A DNA stretch of 46,283 nt from Flavobacteriales bacterium UBA720. GTDB lineage: Bacteria > Bacteroidota > Bacteroidia > Flavobacteriales > Weeksellaceae. The notes beneath the pieces are model-generated. The model was given only the letters and a program-made list of their open reading frames with translations, was not told where the DNA came from and ran no database searches. The translations under genes and the position numbers were made by a program. The stretch spans positions 1 to 46,283 of the forward strand of contig DBLQ01000081.1 of NCBI GenBank assembly GCA_002297505.1, read 5' to 3'. Every line of letters starts with the position of its first letter. Within the stretch, counting starts at the first letter, position 1. Shown piece after piece: positions 32,107 to 40,339 of this stretch.

Positions 32107-33345
32107 TCAATTCATCATTTCATCATATTTTTGAAGAATAAAATTTCTTTCTATTGTAAAATATCGTCCTGTTTTGTTCTGTTGAAAAAAACTTAAACCA
32201 TAATCAAGATCGTATTTGATGTAAGCCAAAGAATTACTTTGTGGTTCTAGTTTCCAGTTTTCTTTCAGTATTTTCCGGACATCATTGACTGTCCAGTATT
32301 GTTTGCTAAACATCTTGCCAAGCATATTGAAAATATCCTGAGGAATACAATGTAGCTTGCTATCCTCTGTACTTTCAAAAAACTCATATAAAAGCTCGAT
32401 GATTTTCGATTCAAGTTTGTTATTATTTTTCCAAACCAGTTTCTGAAGAGCTTTTGTTCTGATCTGTGATTCTGTGAACCACATCCTTGTCTGCTTATGA
32501 CTGTGGAAAGGTCTTTGAATTAAGTATCGAAGAAAATAAGGAATCTCTTTGTTAAGGTTTTTTAGAAATTCAGTGTTTTCGCTTTTGATTGATTTTACTT
32601 TAATGATCCAAAATCGAATCTCATTTTCATCGATCTGAATGAAGTTATCTTCATTATTGGAACAGAGAATAAACTTACCAAAGAATTCGACTTCTTCACG
32701 GTCTTTTCCCTTTGCCTCCTTTTTGTCTTTGTCAGTCGTAGAAAGATATTTTAAGCGTTCCGTGATCTCTTTTTTGTCAAAGAAAACTTCGTCGATAGCC
32801 ACTATCAGCATCGAAGTCCAATCTGAATTAAATTGACTGCTGAATGAATCTCCTTTAATGTATGTCATGTTTAATCCAAAAATGGATTTAAGCCATTTGA
32901 TAAAAGTTGATTTTCCAGTAGCTCTTTCTTTACTTACCAAGCAAAGAATTGGAAGTATCTGCGTTGGATATTCAAGCAATATCTTTATGTAATCTAAACC
33001 TAACTCCAATTGCTCTCCGAAAATATGTTCCATAAATTTGAGGGAGAACGGAATTTTGTTTTTTAAAGCCTCAGAGCTTATATTTTCATTGACTGGTTGA
33101 TAAGGAATCTCATTGTACATATTGTAGAATCCGTCAATGATTTGTTTATAGTTAAGATGAGAAGGAATACAGCAGAAACCATCATACTTTGAAACTTTTG
33201 AAACGTAAATTTTTCCGTGGTCGCTAATTATCGTTTCACGGTTCCAACGTACCAAAATTGAGATCTTGTCACCGGAGATCAATGGTTTTTCGATACTTTT
33301 ATAATAGGTTGTGCCTACTCTTAGGTATGGGATTTTTTCGCTCAT
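32107..33345 (-). CDS. P-loop primase-helicase (D5/VirE-like ATPase)
   Basis: 412 aa. Walker A in LCLVSKERATGKSTFIKWLKSIFG (~140-160), Walker B MLIVAIDEVFFDKKEITERL (~195), sensor FILCSNNEDNFIQI (~235) and arginine region; C-terminal winged-helix-like tail. These are SF3/D5-type helicase features found in phage and mobile-element replication proteins. Together with the Toprim primase and the repeat cluster it suggests the excised element can replicate. Confidence 0.8.
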   Translation of the reverse strand: MSEKIPYLRVGTTYYKSIEKPLISGDKISILVRWNRETIISDHGKIYVSKVSKYDGFCCIPSHLNYKQIIDGFYNMYNEIPYQPVNENISSEALKNKIPFSLKFMEHIFGEQLELGLDYIKILLEYPTQILPILCLVSKERATGKSTFIKWLKSIFGLNMTYIKGDSFSSQFNSDWTSMLIVAIDEVFFDKKEITERLKYLSTTDKDKKEAKGKDREEVEFFGKFILCSNNEDNFIQIDENEIRFWIIKVKSIKSENTEFLKNLNKEIPYFLRYLIQRPFHSHKQTRMWFTESQIRTKALQKLVWKNNNKLESKIIELLYEFFESTEDSKLHCIPQDIFNMLGKMFSKQYWTVNDVRKILKENWKLEPQSNSLAYIKYDLDYGLSFFQQNKTGRYFTIERNFILQKYDEMMN

Positions 33346-33415
33346 ATTTTAAAGGTTTGATTCCGTAAGAAATACGGACGGTTGAATAAGAATGATTGAT
33401 AAATAAAATCTTTAT

Positions 33416-33694
33416 CTATCTCCTATACTTAAGCGATTTGACTTCGTTTAAAGCATCCATCAGATCAAAATGATTGACCCTGTAGAATCTTCCGATTTGT
33501 TCCGCTTTGATGTTACCTTTTAAAATGTGTGAGCGTACGGTTTGATAATCAAGTTTAAGAATTTCTGAACACTCTTTGATAGAGTATAGTTTCTTTTTCA
33601 ACTCAATTTCAGGTTCTTTTTTAAGGGAATAAAGTAAGTCTTTCACTTCCCCTAATTCGTCGAGAATGGTTTGGAATGGATTTGTTGTCTGCAT
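33416..33694 (-). CDS. Excisionase-like HTH protein
   Basis: 92 aa. C-terminal half is a MerR/Xis-type winged HTH (LYSIKECSEILKLDYQTVRS, HILKGNIKAEQIGRFYRVNH), preceded by a helical N-terminus. Proteins of this kind bend DNA for integrase during excision or activate element genes. It lies 70 bases before the primase-helicase gene. Confidence 0.8.
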   Translation of the reverse strand: MQTTNPFQTILDELGEVKDLLYSLKKEPEIELKKKLYSIKECSEILKLDYQTVRSHILKGNIKAEQIGRFYRVNHFDLMDALNEVKSLKYRR

Positions 33695-33902
33695 AATCTA
33701 TGAAATTTATTTGCAGACAAAATTGTATGATTAGAATAACTAATAATGCAATTCTACTCAATTGCATAAAGTTTAATAATTGATATATAGTTGCTTATGT
33801 AAATTATTGGAGTAAACATTTCGTTCATCAGTAATTTAAAGATCAAAAAGATTGTTCCAATTTTTTAGAATTAATATAAGCCGATGTTAGCCGATGTGTT
33901 AT

Positions 33903-34907
33903 TTATTGAGTATGATAAAGTTGAATAGCTAATCTAATCTCTCTATTTTTATCACCATTTATATGAAATCTATAATTAAACCAATTTTCATCACTTTTTG
34001 ACACAAATCCTATATAATTAGGATGTTTAGAAGTAGTTGTCTCTACTTTTGACAAAATAGTTGTAAAATCTTTTTGTTTAACAAAGATAATTACTGAACC
34101 TTTTGTATCTCTCCAAGTTAAGTAATTGATTAATTGTGTTATTGTATCAAGATAACCTTTTTCACCTGTCCAAAATTTACATTCTGCAATAAATATTACA
34201 GAACTGTCATATCTAAGTTGAATATCAGTTTTTCCTGTTTTATTAAATGTTTCACCAGAAGCAGAACCAAATTCAAAGTTTGGATCTAAAGTCATAAGTA
34301 TATGATCTCTTAAATCCTCTTCACCTTTGCCTTTATAAACACTTGGCATTCTTTCAAAATTTTTTCCTACATCATTGATGAGTTTTAAAATTTGATTATA
34401 AATATCTAAATCTATAGTAGGTTCTGGTTTAAAAGGTTGGGTACTTGCTTCAGGCTTACTCACTTTTATTTTTGTTCGTAATGTGGGTCTTGGGACAGAA
34501 AATGTTTCAGGTGTATTTTTACTTTTTTTCATTGGAACACCTAAAGAATTCATAAATTCATTTTGTGATAAAAACTTATTTTTTATTTTTTTTATTTCTC
34601 CAATAATCCAGCTTTTGAGAGAATTATTAAATTCATCAATATTCTGATGTAATTCACTTAATTTGCGTTGTGTAATAACAACATTTTCATCATATTTTGA
34701 TTTAATGATTTTTGCATCATTGTAAAAATCAATTATTTCAAGTTTTAATTTATCGAATTCAACTTCAAAATCAGAACTTCCTCCACCTATGGTTATTCTG
34801 TTAATTCCAGGTACATATTTTAATAATTCAGAGTTTCCTGCAATCGGTACAAAGAATTGAATAACTTGTCTTGGATAAGAATCTCTATCTCTTATGTGGA
34901 ATGACAT
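33903..34907 (-). CDS. Restriction-endonuclease-like protein (PD-(D/E)XK), ATG-started part
   Basis: 334 aa from the only ATG (34907). The C-terminal 130 residues have a nuclease fold pattern: EEDLRDHILMTLDP, then GKTDIQLRYDSSVIFIAECKFW with Asp and E-x-K, followed by LDTITQLINYLTWRDTKGSV. The middle is a coiled coil (~50-100) and a Pro/Lys linker. The frame stays open and protein-like for at least 83 further codons upstream (to 35156) but without ATG, GTG or TTG, so the true N-terminus is probably missing a start codon. Possible defence role; target unknown. Confidence 0.65.
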   Translation of the reverse strand: MSFHIRDRDSYPRQVIQFFVPIAGNSELLKYVPGINRITIGGGSSDFEVEFDKLKLEIIDFYNDAKIIKSKYDENVVITQRKLSELHQNIDEFNNSLKSWIIGEIKKIKNKFLSQNEFMNSLGVPMKKSKNTPETFSVPRPTLRTKIKVSKPEASTQPFKPEPTIDLDIYNQILKLINDVGKNFERMPSVYKGKGEEDLRDHILMTLDPNFEFGSASGETFNKTGKTDIQLRYDSSVIFIAECKFWTGEKGYLDTITQLINYLTWRDTKGSVIIFVKQKDFTTILSKVETTTSKHPNYIGFVSKSDENWFNYRFHINGDKNREIRLAIQLYHTQ

Positions 34908-35156
34908 TGGGAAATATTCCGCAGGAATGTTTTTTTCAAAATTATCAGCATAAACATCTTCAAATTGAATAATAGGTTTTTCAATTTGGTACTTTTCTAA
35001 TAAATAGTCTGTAAATTGTTCTTCACTTACATTCAGAATGTAAGATTCACTAGTGGCGTTAATTTCAGTTTCTAAACTATTTGTTTGAGATTTAAAATAT
35101 TCTACAATTGAACCCTTTCCTCCAAATATTCTACTTGACGAATTTCTATATATTAT
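34908..35156 (-). other. Coding-looking 5' extension of the nuclease gene without start codon
   Basis: In frame with the gene at 33903 and free of stops back to TAG at 35075-35077. Its translation includes SSRIFGGKGSIVEYF and VSEEQFTDYLLEKY and reads into PAEYFPMSFHIRD without a break. Where related proteins would start there is ATA ATA TAT AGA (35156 leftwards). Either ATA is used, or an ATG has mutated to ATA and the gene is a pseudogene. Confidence 0.55.
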
Positions 35157-35240
35157 GTTGGTATAATATTTCTGCTAACGTCCAAATATACGCAATTATT
35201 GGTAGTGAAAATTGACTCAGTTCTACCAACCATATAAAAT

Positions 35241-35975
35241 TCAATACTTTATATTAAGCAACTTAGATAATTCTTGGTAGATATTTTCTTCAAAGTCATT
35301 GGGTTTAACTATGATTGCTCTAGAAAATGTTCCTTTATCAAAATTCGTATTATATTCATTTTCCATAGCCTCAATTATTGTGGTATCTTGAAAATCTGGG
35401 TTGATAATGTGATTGTCTTTTAGAAAACGGTGAATTCTTATAAATGAAGATTTCTGATCCACAAGCAAATTGTGATTTTCATCAATGAATTTTTTTTCTT
35501 TTAAAAATGCAATGAAAATTTTAGAACTATTTTCACCAATCATAATATCTGATAAGCGAATTTCTCTGTTTGTTTTGCTATCTAAAACAAAATATAAAAA
35601 TAGTGTAGTTTCGGCACCATTTAAAAAATTGCCCTGCAATTTCATCAGATTACTTGAACTTATAAGACTTGTAGATTCTTTTTTATATTGATCCAAACAA
35701 TATTTAATCTTTTCTTCAAAATTGTGATTTCTTGATGCATTAATATCTTTGAAATGGAAACTAAAAAAGTTCTCCAACTTTTCATATTTAATCAAAAACT
35801 CATTTCTTAATTTTTCGTTTAGAATAATTTTAGAGGAATTTTGTTGAGCTTTTTCAATTCTCTTTTGTAACAGCTTCTCAATCCTTTCTCCTTTTAACCA
35901 ATAATAAATCATCATAGGATAACCAACAAATTCTTCCCAAATATTCCATTGTCCGTAAAGTTTTTTTTGATCCAT
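35241..35975 (-). CDS. Protein of unknown function next to the integrase
   Basis: 244 aa, not recognised. Mostly helical, soluble, no signal peptide; N-terminus MDQKKLYGQWNIWEEFVGYPMMIYYWLKGE, later NGAETTLFLYFVLDSKTNREIRL. It is between the nuclease-like gene and the integrase on the same strand, 15 bases after the integrase stop, a typical place for cargo or defence genes. Confidence 0.6.
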   Translation of the reverse strand: MDQKKLYGQWNIWEEFVGYPMMIYYWLKGERIEKLLQKRIEKAQQNSSKIILNEKLRNEFLIKYEKLENFFSFHFKDINASRNHNFEEKIKYCLDQYKKESTSLISSSNLMKLQGNFLNGAETTLFLYFVLDSKTNREIRLSDIMIGENSSKIFIAFLKEKKFIDENHNLLVDQKSSFIRIHRFLKDNHIINPDFQDTTIIEAMENEYNTNFDKGTFSRAIIVKPNDFEENIYQELSKLLNIKY

Positions 35976-35990
35976 AATTGAAGTTAGTGA

Positions 35991-37232
35991 TTATTTAAAA
36001 ACCTCATTCATATAGTTGATCTTATCATCTTCGCTTGGTCTGTAATACGCATTAAAGACTTCCAGACTAGTATGACCAGTGTAACTCATAATTACTTTAT
36101 CAGGAACTCTTTTGTTCTTCATTATAGTGATGAAACTTCTTCTTGCAGTATGTGAGGAAATTCTTGTCCAAAATTCCGCTTTTTGATCTACCAGTTCATC
36201 ACCATATTTCATAGTCTTCTTTATCTCATCAGTAAATTCCAACTTTTTAAAAACTTCCTTAATATATTCATTCATCTTTTGATTTGTAATACTTGGCAGA
36301 TTATAATCATACTTTTCCAGAATTGATTTAGAAATACTGTTTAAAGGAATTGCCAAGTTTTTAGATTTACTTTTTAAATCAATGACCCGTATGAAATTAC
36401 CATCAACATCACTTCTTGAAATCGTACTATAATTGCCAAACCTCATTCCTGTAGTACAACCAAAAACGAAAAGGTCACGTACTTTTTCCAACCTTTTATT
36501 TTCACTAAAGTCATAATTGTAGATGAGCTCAACCTGTTCGTAATTTAAAGCTATTTCATCCGTTGTGAATTTCGCAGGTTTTTTGAAAGTAATAAAATTG
36601 TTATTGTAAGTGTATTTTTTATTAAGAGCCCACAGGAGAAAAGTTTTGAGCAGACCAACATTTCTGTGTAATGTATTTGCAGAATGCTTTTTTTCTTCAA
36701 TACAATACTTTAGAAATTTATTATAAAGTTTATCATCAAATTTTCCCAAAGTGATCTTAACTTTATAATTGCTTTCAAAATCTTCGAGTAGATTCTTATT
36801 GCATTTGTAGCGCTTTAGCGTTGAGTTTGAAATCGAATTCCCAGTATAGTCATTTTCCTTCTCATCTAAAAACTCCTGGTAAATTCTAAAGAAATCACTT
36901 TTAACAGTAATTTTTTTGAACTTTTCATCGAATCTTTGTTTAAGAATATCGACTGTAAGTTCTTCATTAATGTTCTTATATCGATTGACAATCTCTGTAA
37001 AGAAACTACTGTATCGATCTAACTGCATCTTGACGCTTCGATGAATTTCTGCCTTCTTAGTCCTTCCGTTTAGGTCATTTGGTTGTCTGCCTTCAAAATC
37101 CCATTCGCTTGGTTTTATTTTCTCACCAGTAGAATAGATAAAATTCTTATTTTCGTTGTTGAAAAATGAACGGAAATAAATCAGTGTTTCCTTTGTACCA
37201 TTGGGTTGCTTAAGCTTGAAAGTATAATTCAT
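35991..37232 (-). CDS. Tyrosine site-specific integrase
   Basis: 413 aa, the enzyme that moves this element in and out of ssrA. N-terminal arm-binding and SAM-like core-binding regions (~1-215), catalytic domain from ~225. Catalytic set: Arg264 (CTTGMRFGNYST), His361-x-x-Arg364 (SSHTARRSF), His387 (YTGHTS) and Tyr396 nine residues on (NAYYRPS). The ATG lies next to arm repeats (37234-37253) and 130 bases from attR, the normal layout. Confidence 0.93.
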   Translation of the reverse strand: MNYTFKLKQPNGTKETLIYFRSFFNNENKNFIYSTGEKIKPSEWDFEGRQPNDLNGRTKKAEIHRSVKMQLDRYSSFFTEIVNRYKNINEELTVDILKQRFDEKFKKITVKSDFFRIYQEFLDEKENDYTGNSISNSTLKRYKCNKNLLEDFESNYKVKITLGKFDDKLYNKFLKYCIEEKKHSANTLHRNVGLLKTFLLWALNKKYTYNNNFITFKKPAKFTTDEIALNYEQVELIYNYDFSENKRLEKVRDLFVFGCTTGMRFGNYSTISRSDVDGNFIRVIDLKSKSKNLAIPLNSISKSILEKYDYNLPSITNQKMNEYIKEVFKKLEFTDEIKKTMKYGDELVDQKAEFWTRISSHTARRSFITIMKNKRVPDKVIMSYTGHTSLEVFNAYYRPSEDDKINYMNEVFK

Positions 37233-37233
37233 C

Positions 37234-37253
37234 AGGTGCCAGTTTAGGTGCTA
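37234..37253 (+). repeat. Right pair of integrase arm-type repeats
   Basis: AGGTGCCA (37234-37241) and AGGTGCTA (37246-37253), 12 bp apart, mirroring 7368-7387 in sequence, orientation and spacing. Confidence 0.55.
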
Positions 37254-37362
37254 CTTCTTCTATATTTAGACATAAAAACTAACTATATTAGTTTATACAA
37301 ATATAGTTAAAATACTGATAAATAGACAAGTTACATATTTTGAGTTATGTTAAAATATAATA

Positions 37363-37385
37363 GGTTCGAAAACCTCCAACTCCAC
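37363..37385 (+). other. attR: right attachment site
   Basis: 23 bp matching the ssrA 3' end at 7302-7324 with two mismatches. It is the displaced chromosomal end of ssrA. Confidence 0.85.
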
Positions 37386-37387
37386 AT

Positions 37388-37420
37388 AAAACCCTGTAAA
37401 TTTATAGTTTACAGGGTTTT
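37388..37420 (+). terminator. Displaced original ssrA terminator
   Basis: AAAACCCTGTAAA pairs with TTTACAGGGTTTT around a 7-base loop, then TTATTT. It resembles the hairpin after attL and now lies 30 kb from ssrA. It may also end the leftward HTH gene at 37467. Confidence 0.8.
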
Positions 37421-37466
37421 TATTTCTGATCGATTTAGTTTCGCAAAGATTGAAATCATTTCTCAT

Positions 37467-39176
37467 TTACTGCCCATCGCGTTTTTTTAGCTGCTCTATA
37501 AAATAGGATGGCGTAACACCGGTCTCTCTCTTAAATGCGATCACAAAAACCTGAGGCGAGGCGTAGCCGCATTCCTCCGCCAGGTAAGTAATCTTATACT
37601 CGCGGTAAACTGGATCTTCGTACAGCATGCGTGTAATGTAGCGGATCCGGAGCCAATTGATATAGGTATTAAAATTTTTGCTCCGATGGTTCTTGATAAT
37701 TTCGGACAGATATTTTGTGTTCGTATTGAGATGGTTGGACAGCCATGTCAGGTTAATATCTTTCTTCAGATACTTATCCGATTTTTCAAATTTAGTGAGT
37801 TTCTTAAGAATCGCATTGAGTGTATCGTCCGAAATATTGTTCGCAGATCTGGATGGCACTGCGGTTCTTTCAGATTCATCTGTAGTATCTTGAGGGCTTT
37901 CCTCAGGATTATCTGCATCTGCCACTTCCGCTACTTCATGCTCATGTTGCAGCTTATCCAGGAGCCGTTGGTAATTAGGGCCCAAGGCCCGCTTTTTCTT
38001 TCTCCTCCTGTACAAATAAATCACCGCGATCACTGCTTTTGCTGCAAAGCCGACAATCAAAAACGTGATGATGGCATCTTTGATATCAGTTTCCGAATCT
38101 TTTTCCGCGAAGGTTTTATTTTGAGAATTTCTGTTATGAGCGTTCGTCAGACTGTCATTCAGCTTTGTGTAATATTCCAGATACCGTTTCGATTGGTCCA
38201 GGTCATTGTCCGCCAGATAAGATCTAGCCAAAATCATGAAAACTGATTTTCTGATCTCAGGATTACTTTTAAGACGTTCAAACTCCAGGGCTTTCGTTCC
38301 GAATTCAATGGCCTTGGCGTATTGTTTCTCCGAATGATAAAAGGTCTGCAATGTTAGCAACAGAACTGCCCGCTCTTGGATCGCCTGCTGAGGCTTCAGC
38401 ATATCCGAAAATTTTAAAGCCTGTTCAAAATATTCTATGGCTTTTTTCTTATTATATGTATGACTCGCCGGATCATTGTGAAAATCCGCAAGTTTTGTTA
38501 GGGTCGCAATCACCTGCTGGCCTTGTTCCTCGGTAATAGCCTCCGGAAATGTCTTGATGTAATACAGCTGAGTCAGGCTGCTGATGAGATAACTCTGCAC
38601 ACTATCCTTTGCTTCCTTGTGCGAAAAAGCCGCCATGTCATAGTAGATTTTTGCGGTTTCCAGATGTCGCTGGTCATCGTCGTTTACAGATTGTACCGTC
38701 TGGAGGGCAGATCGGTATTCATCCATGCCTTTGGTATATACGCCCAGTTGGTTGTAAGCTGTGCCTCTCAATGCATGAATCTGAGCCTCTAACTTATAAT
38801 TTTTCATTTGCGCTGCGAGATCCAATACCGGCTGAGAATGTTTTAATGTCTTTTCATAATTTCTCTGATCCATGTAGACCTGCAGCAGCTGATATTCTGC
38901 GGCAAGCTGGCCATCTGTGCAAGTCACTGACTTTGCATGGCTGGCCAATTTCAAAAGTTGATTTTCGGCTTCTGCTGTCTTTCCCGCATTTTGAAGCTCT
39001 GTGGATTCTGACAACATTGCAGAAAACTGATCGTATCCAGGGCAGTGAACAACCTGAGCCTGAAATCCTGCAACATAAAGAATGATAATAATATACGGGA
39101 TTCTATGAAGCCGGGGCAAAAATATTTTTAAAAGCTGATGTAAAATTCTGGCTGTTTTGGAAAAACCGGGCCCCAT
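37467..39176 (-). CDS. TPR-containing membrane regulator with AraC-type HTH
   Basis: About 569 aa from the Met at 39176; a Met at 39215 gives 582 aa but a -7 box (39213-39220) overlaps it. Order: signal/anchor segment (IPYIIIILYVAGFQAQ), six or more TPR-like helical repeats (~45-340; AEYQLLQVYMDQRNYEKTLK, KAIEYFEQALKFSDMLKPQQ), a membrane helix (IITFLIVGFAAKAVIAVIYL) followed by RRRKKKR, an acidic linker, and a C-terminal AraC HTH (INWLRIRYITRMLYED ... AEECGYASPQVFVIAFKRET). The TPR part would face the periplasm and the HTH the cytoplasm. Such proteins are numerous in Chryseobacterium; target genes unknown. Confidence 0.85.
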   Translation of the reverse strand: MGPGFSKTARILHQLLKIFLPRLHRIPYIIIILYVAGFQAQVVHCPGYDQFSAMLSESTELQNAGKTAEAENQLLKLASHAKSVTCTDGQLAAEYQLLQVYMDQRNYEKTLKHSQPVLDLAAQMKNYKLEAQIHALRGTAYNQLGVYTKGMDEYRSALQTVQSVNDDDQRHLETAKIYYDMAAFSHKEAKDSVQSYLISSLTQLYYIKTFPEAITEEQGQQVIATLTKLADFHNDPASHTYNKKKAIEYFEQALKFSDMLKPQQAIQERAVLLLTLQTFYHSEKQYAKAIEFGTKALEFERLKSNPEIRKSVFMILARSYLADNDLDQSKRYLEYYTKLNDSLTNAHNRNSQNKTFAEKDSETDIKDAIITFLIVGFAAKAVIAVIYLYRRRKKKRALGPNYQRLLDKLQHEHEVAEVADADNPEESPQDTTDESERTAVPSRSANNISDDTLNAILKKLTKFEKSDKYLKKDINLTWLSNHLNTNTKYLSEIIKNHRSKNFNTYINWLRIRYITRMLYEDPVYREYKITYLAEECGYASPQVFVIAFKRETGVTPSYFIEQLKKRDGQ

Positions 39177-39212
39177 AAATGATTTTAGTTTGATGTAAAT
39201 TAGTTTCGAATT

Positions 39213-39220
39213 CAAAAATA
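39213..39220 (-). promoter_or_regulatory. -7 box of the TPR/AraC gene
   Basis: TATTTTTG on the minus strand, 37 bases before the chosen start codon. The wider gap 39177-39566 is AT-rich and otherwise holds only possible weak boxes (minus TACTTTTG at 39440-39447; plus TATCTTTA at 39478-39485 for deoD). No gene or RNA is seen there. Confidence 0.4.
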
Positions 39221-39566
39221 TAACATCCGATAATCAGAGACTAAGATTATGTAGAATTTTTTACGATATAGTTCGCTGGTCTATTTAAGATAAGACATTG
39301 TAAATCAACATTGCTTATTTGTAAAACAATAAAAATTAAAAAAGCAATAATTTCTGAAATCGTAACTTGGCGTCGGCCAAATTGAAGGGCTATTTTATGA
39401 CAATCTACCATTCATAAACCATTATTAAGGGCTATAACTCAAAAGTAAAATTGAATATTTTCCGAAGATATGCTCATTATCTTTACCCGCTTTTAATTTT
39501 TATGACAGTTGATTTTAATTATCGAATTATATATTTTATCTTCACGGTTTCAAAAAATTAATCTAT

Positions 39567-40274
39567 ATGAGCGTTCACATCAGTGCACAGAAAGGACAAA
39601 TTGCCAAAACAGTTTTGATGCCCGGCGACCCGTTACGTGCAAAATATATTGCCGACCATTATCTTACCGATGCTAAACTGGTAAGCCAGACCAGAAATAT
39701 CTTTTTCTACACAGGAACTTATAAGGGTAAAGAAATCACCGTTGGAGCCAGCGGAATGGGCTTTCCAAGTATCGGCATCTACTCTTTCGAGCTTTATACA
39801 GAGTATGAGGTCGATACCATCATCCGTATCGGGACTTGTGGTGCCTACTCTACAGAATTGAGTTTGTTTGATATTCTGAACGTTGAACAAGCAGTGAGCG
39901 AAAGTACCTACGCCAAGTTTGCCTGGGGCATTGAAGAGGATGCCATCCCGCACCAGGGCGACGCATTTGATAAAATTGCAAATACTGCCGCAGAACTTGG
40001 ACTGAAAACCAAAGCAGTCAATATCCACTCCAGTGATATTTTTTACCGAAAAGATCCTGCTGTACCGGCTATCGCCGAGCAATATAACTGTCCTGCTGTA
40101 GAGATGGAGGCATTCGGATTGTTTGCCAATGCCAAACATCTTGGAAAAAATGCAGCGACGATCTTAACCGTTTCCGATATTATCCCAACCCAGGAATTTA
40201 TCTCGGCAGATCAACGCGAGCAGGCACTCAGAACCATGATGGAACTCGCACTGGAGACTACGCTTAAGTTTTAA
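39567..40274 (+). CDS. deoD: Purine-nucleoside phosphorylase
   Basis: 235 aa, full length for the hexameric DeoD family; splits purine (deoxy)nucleosides with phosphate. Motifs: MSVHISAQKGQIAKTVLMPG, GDPLRAKYIADHYL (phosphate site), RIGTCGAYS, VEMEAFGLFANA (ribose/base site) and TVSDI with the catalytic Asp. Stand-alone gene followed by its own terminator. Confidence 0.95.
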   Translation: MSVHISAQKGQIAKTVLMPGDPLRAKYIADHYLTDAKLVSQTRNIFFYTGTYKGKEITVGASGMGFPSIGIYSFELYTEYEVDTIIRIGTCGAYSTELSLFDILNVEQAVSESTYAKFAWGIEEDAIPHQGDAFDKIANTAAELGLKTKAVNIHSSDIFYRKDPAVPAIAEQYNCPAVEMEAFGLFANAKHLGKNAATILTVSDIIPTQEFISADQREQALRTMMELALETTLKF

Positions 40275-40287
40275 ACTATCATTAAAT

Positions 40288-40324
40288 AAAAAATGCCTGC
40301 GAATAAGTTCACAGGCATTTTTTT
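40288..40324. terminator. Terminator between deoD and the M4 protease gene
   Basis: AAAAAATGCCTG pairs with CAGGCATTTTTT; inner GAA/TTC adds to the stem. A tract and T tract on the two sides make it work for both converging genes. Confidence 0.85.
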
Positions 40325-40339
40325 GACTAAAGTATATTT

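Larger units (their letters stand above)
7302..37385. mobile_element. ~30 kb integrative and mobilizable element in ssrA carrying Cu/Zn/Cd/As resistance and a sigma-dCas12f module
   Basis: Bounded by attL (7302-7324) and attR (37363-37385). The integrase sits just inside attR. Relaxase, accessory protein, primase, primase-helicase and excisionase-like HTH genes form the backbone; no type IV secretion (tra) genes are visible, so it would need a helper for transfer. The interior is more AT-rich than the flanks. A tmRNA-type terminator is present after both att copies, as expected when an element brings its own ssrA end and displaces the native one. Confidence 0.88.
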
